Below the pieces are notes generated by a model. That model was not told the origin of the DNA. It saw nothing but the letters and a program-made list of their open reading frames with translations, and searched no databases. From Chloroflexota bacterium (GTDB taxonomy: Bacteria > Chloroflexota > Anaerolineae > Aggregatilineales > Phototrophicaceae), in NCBI GenBank assembly GCA_026707745.1, contig JAPOWG010000023.1:55833-119832 (forward strand): DNA of 64,000 nt. The letters run 5' to 3'. The translations under genes and the position numbers were made by a program. The stretch's first letter is position 1; every line of letters begins with the position of its first letter. Positions 8,269 to 15,895 of the stretch are shown one piece after another.

Positions 8269-8290
8269 AAGGCGATATAGTTATCGCCTT
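8269..8290. promoter_or_regulatory. perfect 9-bp inverted repeat in a divergent intergenic region
   Basis: AAGGCGATA (8269-8277) and TATCGCCTT (8282-8290) form a perfect stem with loop TAGT. It lies between the divergent AlbA_2 regulator and the membrane protein gene, next to a TATAAT at 8307-8312. It could be an operator bound by the adjacent regulator or an RNA hairpin; the sequence does not distinguish the two. Confidence 0.45.
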
Positions 8291-8357
8291 ATTGATTTTC
8301 TCTCATTATAATTCTCTGCCGGTACCACCTTGTGTCCAGAGTAAGGGACGAAAGCAA

Positions 8358-10136
8358 TTGCTTGGATTGATCTATCCGATGGGGATGGTCCTGCTCAGTT
8401 GGCTGCTGCTGTTCTTGCTGTTCAGCGGGCTGGGCCTGATGGCGCTGCGTCTGCTCGGTCACGGGCTCGCTGTCGGCATTGCTTGGTTCGACAGCTTTTG
8501 GCTGGGTTGGGCGCTGGCGCTGGCGGCGCTGCAACTATGGCATTTGCTGTTTGCGGTCGATGACACGGCCCTTATTCTGCTGGCAATTGCTGCCGCCATT
8601 GGCCTGTACCAATATCGTCAGCAGTTCATCCCTGAGCTTCTGCGACTGAAGAAAAATCGCGCTTTTCTGCTGATGCTGCTGGTAGCGCTGTTGTGGATGT
8701 CGAACCGCGCCATAGAAATGCCTGACGAATCCGATACCGGCTTTCGCGATATCCAGGCAGTCATGTGGATGGATTCCTATCCCATTGTTCCCGGGCTAAA
8801 CAATTTATTCTCGTCTTTGGCATACAATCACTCCGTCTACTTGTACCATGCCTTGCTGGATACATCGATTTGGTCGGGGCGCTCGTATCATGTTGCGACG
8901 GGACTGTTACTGGCAGTCATGCTGGCGTATTCACTTCACTCAGCCCTGAAACTTTTCCGATGCGGGGCGGAGGAGCAAGCCCGTTGGTCATGGATCTTCG
9001 CCACGCTTATCATGCCGTTCCTTTTGTTTTCTGTGGTCGGGCGAGGGAGCATTTCACATTTTCTGACCGACACCACAGTCGATTTGCTAGGCATACTAGC
9101 CTTGATCTGGTTGCTGGACTTCTTGCAAGACGCTGGTGGAGACCTCAAGGCGGCTTCCTGCCAGGTACTTTGTCTGTCGATTGTGATCCTGGCTGGCTTT
9201 ACCATCAAACAGACCTTTTGGGTATTCGGCGCCGGCGTAGCCGGGCTCGTCATAGTTGCGCTGGTCTTCAAGGCAGGTGGCTTGACAAACCTTGGGCGAT
9301 TGACGCGTCTGTCTTTGCCAGTCGCACTGATTGCGGTTTTCTTTGTAGGACCCTGGATGCTGCGCGGGGTTGTGACCAGCGGATATATCGCCTATCCCCA
9401 TGCGATCGGCAGGATAGAGGTCGATTGGGCCGAACCGCCCAATCTCATCGCGCATCGGCAGCGACAACTGGCGACCAATACCCGGCGTCGTTATGGCGAT
9501 CCCGAGATTGTGCTTGCGACTTGGGATTGGGTCGGACCATGGTTCGACGGAATCCGAAGCAACGTGAAGGATTTCGCGCTTCCCGCCGCGTTGACCGTGT
9601 CGGGATTGCTGCTTTATGCGAGCGGTCGAGTGCGGCGGCGAGCCGGGGTAAGTCGAGCGGGATTGGGCGTATGGGTCTTCGCTCCGCTGCTGATCATGCT
9701 GGTGTTCTGGTTCGTCAGTCTGCCAAACCTCAAATACGTGCGATACATCTTTTGGAGCGGCGCTGCGCTTTCATGGTTGCTCGCCATGCTGTCATGGACT
9801 AGGATCTCATGGCGCTTGCGTGTCTCAATAACCTACGCGGTTTTGGGGATTTGTCTGGCATACTTTATGTATTTGATCGTGGCGCAACGAGATTTCCCGG
9901 TATCGGCCGGTCCGGGCGATGGGTTCTATGAGCATCCCTTGCCGCCGGTCAAAGTCTATGAAACAGCCAGCGGATTGCAACTGAACGTGCCCGACAGCCA
10001 TATCCATCAATGTTGGCAGATTCCCTTGCCATGTACGCCATTTCCGCGCAAAGGCATTTTCGCTCGCGTACCAGGGCAGATTCAGCACGGTTTCGGCTTC
10101 AACGCCGTCGAAGATGTTGAGATCCCTGATGATTGA
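8358..10136 (+). CDS. large polytopic membrane protein, GT-C-like, function unknown
   Basis: About 592 residues with roughly 12 membrane segments and a soluble C-terminal tail. The segment after the fourth helix (SDTGFRDIQAVMWMDSYP, then VPGLNNLFSSLAYNHS) resembles a group of large bacterial membrane proteins (LIC_10190 type) that look like glycosyltransferase-C enzymes or polymer flippases; this is recognition by eye only. The reading frame is open from 8292, but a TATAAT at 8307-8312 and an AAGGGA at 8343-8348 favour a TTG start at 8358, giving LLGLIYPMGMVLLSWLLL at the N-terminus; ATG 8379 is the alternative. The gene is followed by a small membrane protein on the same strand. A surface-glycan role is inferred, not shown. 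Confidence 0.65.
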   Translation: MLGLIYPMGMVLLSWLLLFLLFSGLGLMALRLLGHGLAVGIAWFDSFWLGWALALAALQLWHLLFAVDDTALILLAIAAAIGLYQYRQQFIPELLRLKKNRAFLLMLLVALLWMSNRAIEMPDESDTGFRDIQAVMWMDSYPIVPGLNNLFSSLAYNHSVYLYHALLDTSIWSGRSYHVATGLLLAVMLAYSLHSALKLFRCGAEEQARWSWIFATLIMPFLLFSVVGRGSISHFLTDTTVDLLGILALIWLLDFLQDAGGDLKAASCQVLCLSIVILAGFTIKQTFWVFGAGVAGLVIVALVFKAGGLTNLGRLTRLSLPVALIAVFFVGPWMLRGVVTSGYIAYPHAIGRIEVDWAEPPNLIAHRQRQLATNTRRRYGDPEIVLATWDWVGPWFDGIRSNVKDFALPAALTVSGLLLYASGRVRRRAGVSRAGLGVWVFAPLLIMLVFWFVSLPNLKYVRYIFWSGAALSWLLAMLSWTRISWRLRVSITYAVLGICLAYFMYLIVAQRDFPVSAGPGDGFYEHPLPPVKVYETASGLQLNVPDSHIHQCWQIPLPCTPFPRKGIFARVPGQIQHGFGFNAVEDVEIPDD

Positions 10137-10188
10137 TGATGTTTTGCCGATCTAGCAAAATGCAGGTCGCCTGAAACGAGCCCTTTGC

Positions 10189-10659
10189 ATGTCAACGATT
10201 ATTACGCTCCTGATAAGCATTGTATCCATCATGTTTCTGCGCGCATGTTTGGTAACCTTGGGATACTACAAGGAGCCAATTCTATCGGCTTTTCAACAGT
10301 ACGGCGACGAAGTGGGCTTCAGTCCCCTTTTTGAGTCCATCATGTGGGCAACGACGCTCGCGTATCTTATTTTTATTCTTTTGGTGCCGTCCTCTTTTCT
10401 GATCCTGCTGGGGGTCATCGCCTTTGTGTCCTACGTCATGCTCTATTGGAAAGTCAAAGACAACATTATGAACTATCCGGAAGTCTTTTTACGTTTTCCG
10501 CGCTGGTATCGCGATATTGTTGATCATACCTCGCGCGAAGAACGGCGGAAGCTGTCTTATATGTGGCTCGGATTGCCGCTGCGGACAAGGTTGCTCTATA
10601 ACGCTCAACATAACGAGTTTCGCAAATGGGTAGAATTAGTGGTGTTGTCGGTCGCTTAA
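10189..10659 (+). CDS. small membrane protein of unknown function
   Basis: A 156-residue protein that I do not recognise. An N-terminal hydrophobic segment (STIITLLISIVSIMFL) is followed by two adjacent membrane segments at about residues 53-88 (SIMWATTLAYLIFILLVP, SFLILLGVIAFVSYVMLY), then a basic, Trp- and Arg-rich cytoplasmic tail with RFPRWYRDIVDHTSREERRK. It lies 52 bases after the large membrane protein gene on the same strand and may be co-transcribed with it. No clear Shine-Dalgarno precedes the ATG. Coding potential is supported by the coherent hydrophobic pattern and by the absence of a competing frame. Confidence 0.6.
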   Translation: MSTIITLLISIVSIMFLRACLVTLGYYKEPILSAFQQYGDEVGFSPLFESIMWATTLAYLIFILLVPSSFLILLGVIAFVSYVMLYWKVKDNIMNYPEVFLRFPRWYRDIVDHTSREERRKLSYMWLGLPLRTRLLYNAQHNEFRKWVELVVLSVA

Positions 10660-10705
10660 TGGGCGGATGACAATTGACCGCGGCTTGTTACTGTTCCAAA
10701 TGAAA

Positions 10706-10733
10706 GAGCGACCCGACGGGACGTTGGCCGCTC
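10706..10733 (-). terminator. probable terminator after tRNA-Gln
   Basis: On the minus strand GAGCG (10733-10729) and CGCTC (10710-10706) pair, with additional GG/CC pairing inside, followed by TTTCATTT. It lies just 3' of the tRNA-Gln gene and is likely the end of the rodA-gltX-tRNA unit. Confidence 0.5.
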
Positions 10734-10740
10734 CTTATTG

Positions 10741-10812
10741 CTGGGAGACCTGGACTCGAACCAGGAATGGCGGATCCAGAGTCCGCTGTTTTGCCAATTA
10801 AACTATCTCCCA
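10741..10812 (-). tRNA. tRNA-Gln, anticodon CTG
   Basis: A 72-base cloverleaf on the minus strand. The acceptor stem TGGGAGA/TCTCCCA pairs over seven bases, the anticodon stem GCGGA/TCCGC encloses loop CTCTGGA (anticodon CTG, reading CAG), and the T arm is CCTGG-TTCGAGT-CCAGG. The variable loop has four bases and the discriminator is G, as expected for glutamine. The 3' CCA is not encoded (GCAA follows the acceptor stem). It lies 94 bases downstream of gltX in the same direction, so the two are probably co-transcribed. Confidence 0.93.
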
Positions 10813-10906
10813 CTGCGTCGACAGAAGCCTATCACAAGGGCTGTGGCTTGACAAGCCCACCGCATCCGCCTGTCGGCAAAGGCAACGATTCGCGGGCAGC
10901 GCTTCT

Positions 10907-12391
10907 TTATTCAAGTGAGTCGCAGGCCAGCTTGATTCGACGGATCGACTCTGCCTTGCCCAGAATCTCCATCGTTTCGAATGTCGGTGGCGAAACACGT
11001 TGACCCGTCACAGCGGCGCGAAGTGTACCGAAAACCTGGCCATTCTTGTACCCGATTTTCTTGGCGAGATCCTTGAAGGCAGCGTACTGACGTTCATGGC
11101 CGAAATCGGCCAGACTTTCGATGAGGGGAATTGATGCTTCCAGCACCTGCTTTGTCGCGCGACCATCCATCTTCTTTTGGAAAAGTATCTCGGTGGGCGG
11201 GGCTGCGAAACAATCCCATTCGTCAAAGAAAAAACCGGCCATGGCAATCACATCGTTTAGCGTTTTCAGTCGGACCTGCAAGATCGGCACGACTCTGCGC
11301 AAACGCGCGTCATCCACCTCGTATCCGGCGCTTTGCAGCACTGGTTTGAGCAAACCGGCTAGGTGATCGACATCTGCGGACTGTATATATTGGCCGTTTA
11401 GCCAATGCAGCTTCGCAATAGGATAAGCGCTGTTCGCGGGGTTGACGTCCGTCAAGTCGAAGCGCTCGATAGCCTCCGACAAGGAAAAGACCTCGCGATC
11501 GTCACCGAAATTCCAACCGATATTGGTCAAGAAATTGAGGACGGCTGCCGGAAGATAACCAGCGTCGATAAACTCGTGAACGAGAACGGGTACGCTGGTT
11601 CCGTCGGCAGCGGCGAATCTTTCCTTCCGTTTGCTCAGCTTTCCTTTGCCATTTGGGTTGAGCAAAACCGGCAGGTGGGCAAAATGAGGCTTTTCCCAGC
11701 CCAAGGCCTCCCAGATCTTCAGGTGCAGCGGGAAGGAGGGAAGCCATTCCACTGCCCGCGTAATATGCGAGATCTTCATGTGATGATCATCAACAATGTG
11801 GGCAAGATGGTAGGTAGGGAAGCCGTCTGATTTGAGCAGCACAGTATCCTGCAACTGCTCGTTGTCAAATGTCACTTCACCGCGAATCATGTCGTAACCG
11901 CTAGTCTTCCCCGTCAGCGGCATCTTGAATCGAATAACATAGTCTTGGCCTTGAGATTCCAAGCGCTTCGCGGTAGCCGGGTCTAAATCCCGATAGCGGC
12001 GGTCGTAACCGCTGCCGGCTTCTCTCATTTGCGCCAACTCTTCCGCCGTGGCAAAGCATTTGTAGGCCTGTCCCTTCTCGACCAGCCAATGCGCCCAGGT
12101 TTGGTAGAGTTCCAAGCGCTGCGACTGAATGTATGGGCCGTATGGTCCGCCTTGCCGCGGTCCCTCGTCGATATCCATGCCCAACCAATCGAAAGCGTCT
12201 TGAATCATTTCGATGGAGCCGGGCACAGAGCGTTTTTGATCCGTATCTTCGATGCGCAGTATGAACTGGCCACCGTGTCGACGGGCGAAGAGCCAGCCGA
12301 ACAGGGCGGAGCGAATGCCGCCTATATGTTGAGGCCCTGTCGGACTGGGCGCGTAGCGGATACGCACGGGTTGCCGATCATCTGCAGTCAA
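10907..12391 (-). CDS. gltX: glutamyl-tRNA synthetase
   Basis: A 494-residue class I synthetase that attaches glutamate to tRNA-Glu. The HIGH-type signature is PSPTGPQHIGGIRSALFGWL (about residues 14-33) and the KMSKS-type loop is KLSKRKE (about 251-257). VRIRYAPSPTG and ITRAVEWLPSFPLH are also typical. The start is a TTG preceded by GGGGAG at a six-base distance. Downstream in the same orientation lies tRNA-Gln; no glnS is seen in the window, so a non-discriminating enzyme that also makes Glu-tRNA-Gln for GatCAB is possible but not shown. Length is normal. Confidence 0.95.
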   Translation of the reverse strand: MTADDRQPVRIRYAPSPTGPQHIGGIRSALFGWLFARRHGGQFILRIEDTDQKRSVPGSIEMIQDAFDWLGMDIDEGPRQGGPYGPYIQSQRLELYQTWAHWLVEKGQAYKCFATAEELAQMREAGSGYDRRYRDLDPATAKRLESQGQDYVIRFKMPLTGKTSGYDMIRGEVTFDNEQLQDTVLLKSDGFPTYHLAHIVDDHHMKISHITRAVEWLPSFPLHLKIWEALGWEKPHFAHLPVLLNPNGKGKLSKRKERFAAADGTSVPVLVHEFIDAGYLPAAVLNFLTNIGWNFGDDREVFSLSEAIERFDLTDVNPANSAYPIAKLHWLNGQYIQSADVDHLAGLLKPVLQSAGYEVDDARLRRVVPILQVRLKTLNDVIAMAGFFFDEWDCFAAPPTEILFQKKMDGRATKQVLEASIPLIESLADFGHERQYAAFKDLAKKIGYKNGQVFGTLRAAVTGQRVSPPTFETMEILGKAESIRRIKLACDSLE

Positions 12392-12410
12392 ATCTGTCTC
12401 CCCTCTTTTT

Positions 12411-12495
12411 TAATAAACCGCGATTTGCGGTAGCCAAGCAGGTTGATTATTTTGTGTGAGCGCGGTAGCCCAAATTCGCTGCCGCCGAGCGGCTG
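12411..12495 (+). repeat. dispersed intergenic repeat, copy A
   Basis: About 85 bases between rodA and gltX. They align over their whole length with the reverse complement of 47631-47718: an AATAAA start, GCGGTAGCC, a TATT-TTGTGTGA core, a second GCGGTAGCCCAAAT and the end CCGAGCGGCTG. In this copy the CGGCTG end points away from gltX, opposite to copies B, C and D relative to their downstream genes. Confidence 0.65.
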
Positions 12496-12538
12496 GGTTA
12501 CGGCACAGTAAGCGGCAGGAATCGCGCGATGTTGGCAA

Positions 12539-13639
12539 TTAGACGTTAATCCGCCTGCGACGTGCGATAACACTTTGCACCAGTCCAATTCCTACCATGG
12601 TGAACAGAAGCGACGTGCCTCCCGAGCTGACAAAAGGCAAGGTCAATCCCGTTACCGGCAGCAGAGCCAGGTTCATGCCGATTGAAACGACTGACTGGAA
12701 GAATATCATGGCGGCGACGCCGTAACAGATCATACTGCCGAGCGGGTCACTCGCTTCGCGCGCACCTTTTAGAATGCGATACAAAACCAGGCTGAGCAGC
12801 CCGATAACCGCTATGCCCCCGAACATTCCGAATTCGTGGGCGATAACGCTGAAGATAAAGTCAGTGTGTCGCACACGGAGGAAGCGCCCGGTGTTTTGCG
12901 GACCAACGGCATATCCCTTGCCCAAGACCCCACCTGATCCGATGCTGATCAACGCTTGATCGATATTATAAGCGGCGTCGGGATCGCTATCCGGATTGAC
13001 AAAGAGTTCGATTCGCGATCGCTGATATGGCGCCAGTTGCGTGAAGACTATCGGCAGCAGTACCAGCCCAACTGTAACGAACATCGCAATGTGCCGCAGG
13101 CGGAATCCCGCCGACCAAATCATCACTGCCCAGATGAAAAGAAAGACAATTGTTGTACCGAGGTCCGGTTGGTCGAAGATGAGAGCGGCGGGAATCGCAA
13201 CGTGCGCCAGGGAGCGGAAAACGGCGGACAATTGTCCGAGATTCTGATAGCGGTCGGCCAGATGCTGCGACAGGGTGATGATCAAAATGATCTTGCCGAT
13301 TTCCGAAGGTTGAATGCGGATGCCGATGTTTAACCAGCGCTGCGCGCCACCCGCGCCCTCGACACCGAAGACCCGGACCAGCAGCAGGAGAATGATCATA
13401 ACGGCGTAGAGCCAAATGCTGACCCCGCCTAAAAGTCGGTAGTCGATGGTTGCCATCACCACTATGGCGATGAAACCGATAATGGCATAGGTAATCTGGT
13501 CAGGAACACGACGAATGATGTCGTCGTCGATGGCGTCTTGCGTTGCGCTCGCGATCATCATTATGCCGAAGACGACCAGTACCAATGTGGTAACCAGTAG
13601 CACAAGATCAAAGCGTCGAAGTATTCCTTTGGCTTCCAT
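12539..13639 (-). CDS. rodA: rod-shape-determining SEDS glycosyltransferase RodA
   Basis: A 366-residue SEDS-family membrane protein with about ten hydrophobic segments. RodA polymerises lipid II into glycan strands together with PBP2 during elongation. Characteristic segments are RWLNIGIRIQPSEIGKI (about residues 101-117), the DQPDLGTTIVF stretch with the conserved Asp-Leu-Gly, VIAHEFGMFGG (about 270) and the C-terminal TGLTLPFVSSGGTSLL. RodA rather than FtsW is favoured by the neighbouring mreBCD and mrdA genes and the short N-terminus. It begins after a 175-base gap from minE, which contains a probable promoter, and is followed by gltX. Confidence 0.92.
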   Translation of the reverse strand: MEAKGILRRFDLVLLVTTLVLVVFGIMMIASATQDAIDDDIIRRVPDQITYAIIGFIAIVVMATIDYRLLGGVSIWLYAVMIILLLLVRVFGVEGAGGAQRWLNIGIRIQPSEIGKIILIITLSQHLADRYQNLGQLSAVFRSLAHVAIPAALIFDQPDLGTTIVFLFIWAVMIWSAGFRLRHIAMFVTVGLVLLPIVFTQLAPYQRSRIELFVNPDSDPDAAYNIDQALISIGSGGVLGKGYAVGPQNTGRFLRVRHTDFIFSVIAHEFGMFGGIAVIGLLSLVLYRILKGAREASDPLGSMICYGVAAMIFFQSVVSIGMNLALLPVTGLTLPFVSSGGTSLLFTMVGIGLVQSVIARRRRINV

Positions 13640-13675
13640 GCCCAGGTTCGTCCAAGCCTAATTTATGGAACGCTC

Positions 13676-13704
13676 ATTATAGCTGAGGCTGTACAAACAG
13701 ACAG
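13676..13704 (-). promoter_or_regulatory. probable promoter of rodA-gltX-tRNA-Gln
   Basis: On the minus strand a perfect TATAAT (13681-13676) stands 17 bases after a weak -35 CTGTCT (13704-13699), about 37 bases before the rodA ATG. It would separate rodA-gltX from the upstream min genes. Confidence 0.5.
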
Positions 13705-13814
13705 GGTATGCTCGGCGGGCTGCGCGAGAATATACTGGAATCATGCCGGTGCTTACTTGAGGAGGATTTCCAATTCGTCGCAAATCACGGTCAATCGTCG
13801 ATTGAAGCGAAGCG

Positions 13815-14252
13815 TCACTTCTTGTTCTTGTTTCCCCCTTCGTCGGTGTCTTCCCCATCATCCGAGGCAATAGCGGCAGCTTCAGCGTCGCTATCCGCTG
13901 GTTTTCCTTCATCAACCGAGTCCTCTGTTTCGCCCACAGGCGTATCCGAGTTGTTTTCGTGAGAATCCATGTTAATTTCCGGGCTCGGGGGCACGGTCTG
14001 TTTGACAACTGGGATCTCGGCGACTATTTTGCTGTGATTGCGGTCGCGCTGCTCCAGCGCAATTTCAACGCGATCCTTGTCAACGACAACATACTTGACA
14101 ATGACGGCCAGGATATCGCGCTTCATCTCTTCCAGGCGCTCGGGCGGCAAGTTGATCCGATCGTGCTGCAATACAAAACGCAATCTGTCTTTTGCTGTCT
14201 TGCCAGATCCTTTTCTGGGGCGTCCAAACAAGCGGTTCAGTAGACTCGTCAT
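13815..14252 (-). CDS. minE: cell division topological specificity factor MinE with an acidic C-terminal extension
   Basis: A 145-residue protein. Residues 1-85 match MinE: an amphipathic basic N-terminus (LLNRLFGRPRKGS), the anti-MinCD helix region (AKDRLRFVLQHDRINLPPE, about 20-38) and the dimer strand AVIVKYVVVDKDRVEIALE (about 49-67). MinE stimulates the MinD ATPase and sweeps MinCD from mid-cell. MinE is usually about 80-90 residues; this one carries a further 57-residue tail (89-145) rich in Asp, Glu, Ser and Ala and ending GGNKNKK, probably disordered. It follows minD after 52 bases in the usual minC-minD-minE order. The tail's function is unknown. Confidence 0.9.
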   Translation of the reverse strand: MTSLLNRLFGRPRKGSGKTAKDRLRFVLQHDRINLPPERLEEMKRDILAVIVKYVVVDKDRVEIALEQRDRNHSKIVAEIPVVKQTVPPSPEINMDSHENNSDTPVGETEDSVDEGKPADSDAEAAAIASDDGEDTDEGGNKNKK

Positions 14253-14304
14253 GAGAAGATCCTTTTCTGGTAACTGATGTCGGCGCAGCCGTCAGGCGTC
14301 CATG

Positions 14305-15102
14305 CTAGCGACCATCGAGAAACCGCATTAGCCGCTTGAAGAAACCAGGGTTTTCGTCAAGATTCATAAAAGGTACGTCTTCGCCGGTGATTCTGCGGGC
14401 GACATTCGTAAAGGCCATTCCGGCGCGCGAACCCTCGTTTAATGTGACGGGAACGCCACTGTTAGACGCGGAAAGCACGAATTCATCCTCTGGGATGATG
14501 CCGATAATCTCCAGCGACAAGATATCGAACACGTCCTCCGCGGAAAGCATTTCGCCTTTGTTGACCATCTCGGTCTTGAGGCGGTTGATGATCAGACGCC
14601 CCGGTCCCTTATCGGCGGCTTCTATGAGACCAATGATTCGGTCGGCGTCACGGACCGCGGAGACTTCCGGATTGGTGACGATAAGGACTTCGTCGGCGGG
14701 TTCCAGCGCGTTACGGAATCCACGTTCAATGCCGGCTGGGGAGTCAATAATGACATAATCGTGCTCCTCGCGCAGTTTATCTGTGAGTTCCACCATATCT
14801 TTGGGACTAACCGCCATTTTGTCGCGGGTTTGAGCGGCCGGGATAAGAAAAAGGTCCTCGAACTTCTTGTGTTTGATCATAGCTTGCCGCAGCTTGGCGC
14901 GGCCTTCCACGACGTCGACGAGGTCGTATACGATGCGGTTTTCCAAGCCCATGATGACATCCAGGTTGCGCAAGCCGATATCGGCGTCAATAACGACAAC
15001 TTTCTTGCCGAGGTTTGCCAGCGATATCCCAAGGTTGGCTGTGGCGGTCGTCTTGCCAACGCCGCCCTTGCCGGATGTTACGGTTACTACCTTACCTCCC
15101 AT
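14305..15102 (-). CDS. minD: septum site-determining ATPase MinD
   Basis: A 265-residue deviant Walker-A ATPase of the ParA/MinD class. The signature lysine motif is GKGGVGKTTATANLG (about residues 11-25), followed by VVIDADIGLRNLDVIMGLE (35-53) and the switch YVIIDSPAGIERGF (115-128). The C-terminus FFKRLMRFLDGR is the amphipathic helix that binds the membrane in the ATP-bound dimer. MinD recruits MinC to the membrane and, with MinE, restricts it to the poles. Length and motifs are normal. It sits 18 bases after minC and is plainly co-transcribed with it. Confidence 0.96.
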   Translation of the reverse strand: MGGKVVTVTSGKGGVGKTTATANLGISLANLGKKVVVIDADIGLRNLDVIMGLENRIVYDLVDVVEGRAKLRQAMIKHKKFEDLFLIPAAQTRDKMAVSPKDMVELTDKLREEHDYVIIDSPAGIERGFRNALEPADEVLIVTNPEVSAVRDADRIIGLIEAADKGPGRLIINRLKTEMVNKGEMLSAEDVFDILSLEIIGIIPEDEFVLSASNSGVPVTLNEGSRAGMAFTNVARRITGEDVPFMNLDENPGFFKRLMRFLDGR

Positions 15103-15120
15103 GCCATATCCTTTCCCGGA

Positions 15121-15804
15121 CTATCTTCTGGCTTCCACAACTATCTGATTGTCACGGATCAGCGCCACTTCGGGCACAACGTGTCTACGCTTGCCGGCGG
15201 GCGAAGTTACGATGTAGCCGGCAATGCGCAATTGGCTGGGACTCATCTCGAGCGCGCAAACTACGGCGGTTTCGTCACCATCGGCGCCTGCATGCACCGT
15301 GCCGCGCAACTTGCCCCAGACGATGATGTCGCCCGCTGCAATAACCTGGGCGCCGGGATTGACATCACCAACCACCACGACATGCCCCTTACTATGGATT
15401 ATGCGCCCGGAGCGCAAAGTCCGACGCACCAATACACCCCATGTTCCTGTTTCTTCGGGGTCAACAGGCAGTGTCTCTTGCTTTTCCGCCGTCGCGGAGC
15501 GATTATTTGAGTCGGTTTTCAGGTCGAGCGCGAGCGCCGATTCTCTCGTCGTGTCGCTGTCGCTCAATACCAAGGAGAGCGATAGCCCCCGGCGCTCCAG
15601 CAACGCTTTCAGCGAACTAAGTTCGTACTTGGGCACGGGGCGTGTTCCGAGTTCTACAGTGATGGCGGCGCCAGCAAAAAAATCCACGCGGGCGTCAATA
15701 CGGGAAGCCAGATGATCGGTGACAGCTTGCCAATTCTCAGTAGGACTGAGGCTGATCAGCAAACCGTCCTTGACGCCTTTGATCGCAATCAGTTCGTCTT
15801 GCAT
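15121..15804 (-). CDS. minC: septum site-determining protein MinC
   Basis: A 227-residue FtsZ inhibitor. The N-terminal FtsZ-binding domain occupies about residues 1-105. The C-terminal right-handed beta-helix is clear: VRRTLRSGRIIHSKGHVVV, then GDVNPGAQVIAAGDIIVWG and LRGTVHAGADGDETA, followed by SPSQLRIAG, the surface that binds MinD. The two domains are joined by a Ser/Thr/Glu-rich linker. MinC blocks Z-ring assembly near the poles. A weak promoter-like TATAGT lies in the 91-base gap upstream, so minCDE may be partly independent of the mre genes. Confidence 0.94.
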   Translation of the reverse strand: MQDELIAIKGVKDGLLISLSPTENWQAVTDHLASRIDARVDFFAGAAITVELGTRPVPKYELSSLKALLERRGLSLSLVLSDSDTTRESALALDLKTDSNNRSATAEKQETLPVDPEETGTWGVLVRRTLRSGRIIHSKGHVVVVGDVNPGAQVIAAGDIIVWGKLRGTVHAGADGDETAVVCALEMSPSQLRIAGYIVTSPAGKRRHVVPEVALIRDNQIVVEARR

Positions 15805-15895
15805 TCTATTTCACATCCAGCTTGGTGATGGAAGCGCTGCTACCTAAAAACAACTATACTCATTTTTGCGTTCTGCGCGAACGTCAGAGGGCGTA

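Noticed and set aside
8765..9802. 345-codon open frame inside the large membrane protein gene
   Set aside because: It is an out-of-frame shadow. The hydrophobic frame starting near 8358 has coherent membrane segments, while this frame has irregular Arg/Cys-rich composition.
13658..14008. Minus-strand frame in the minE-rodA gap overlapping minE
   Set aside because: It overlaps the minE tail in another frame and spans the rodA promoter, with no domain or ribosome-binding site.
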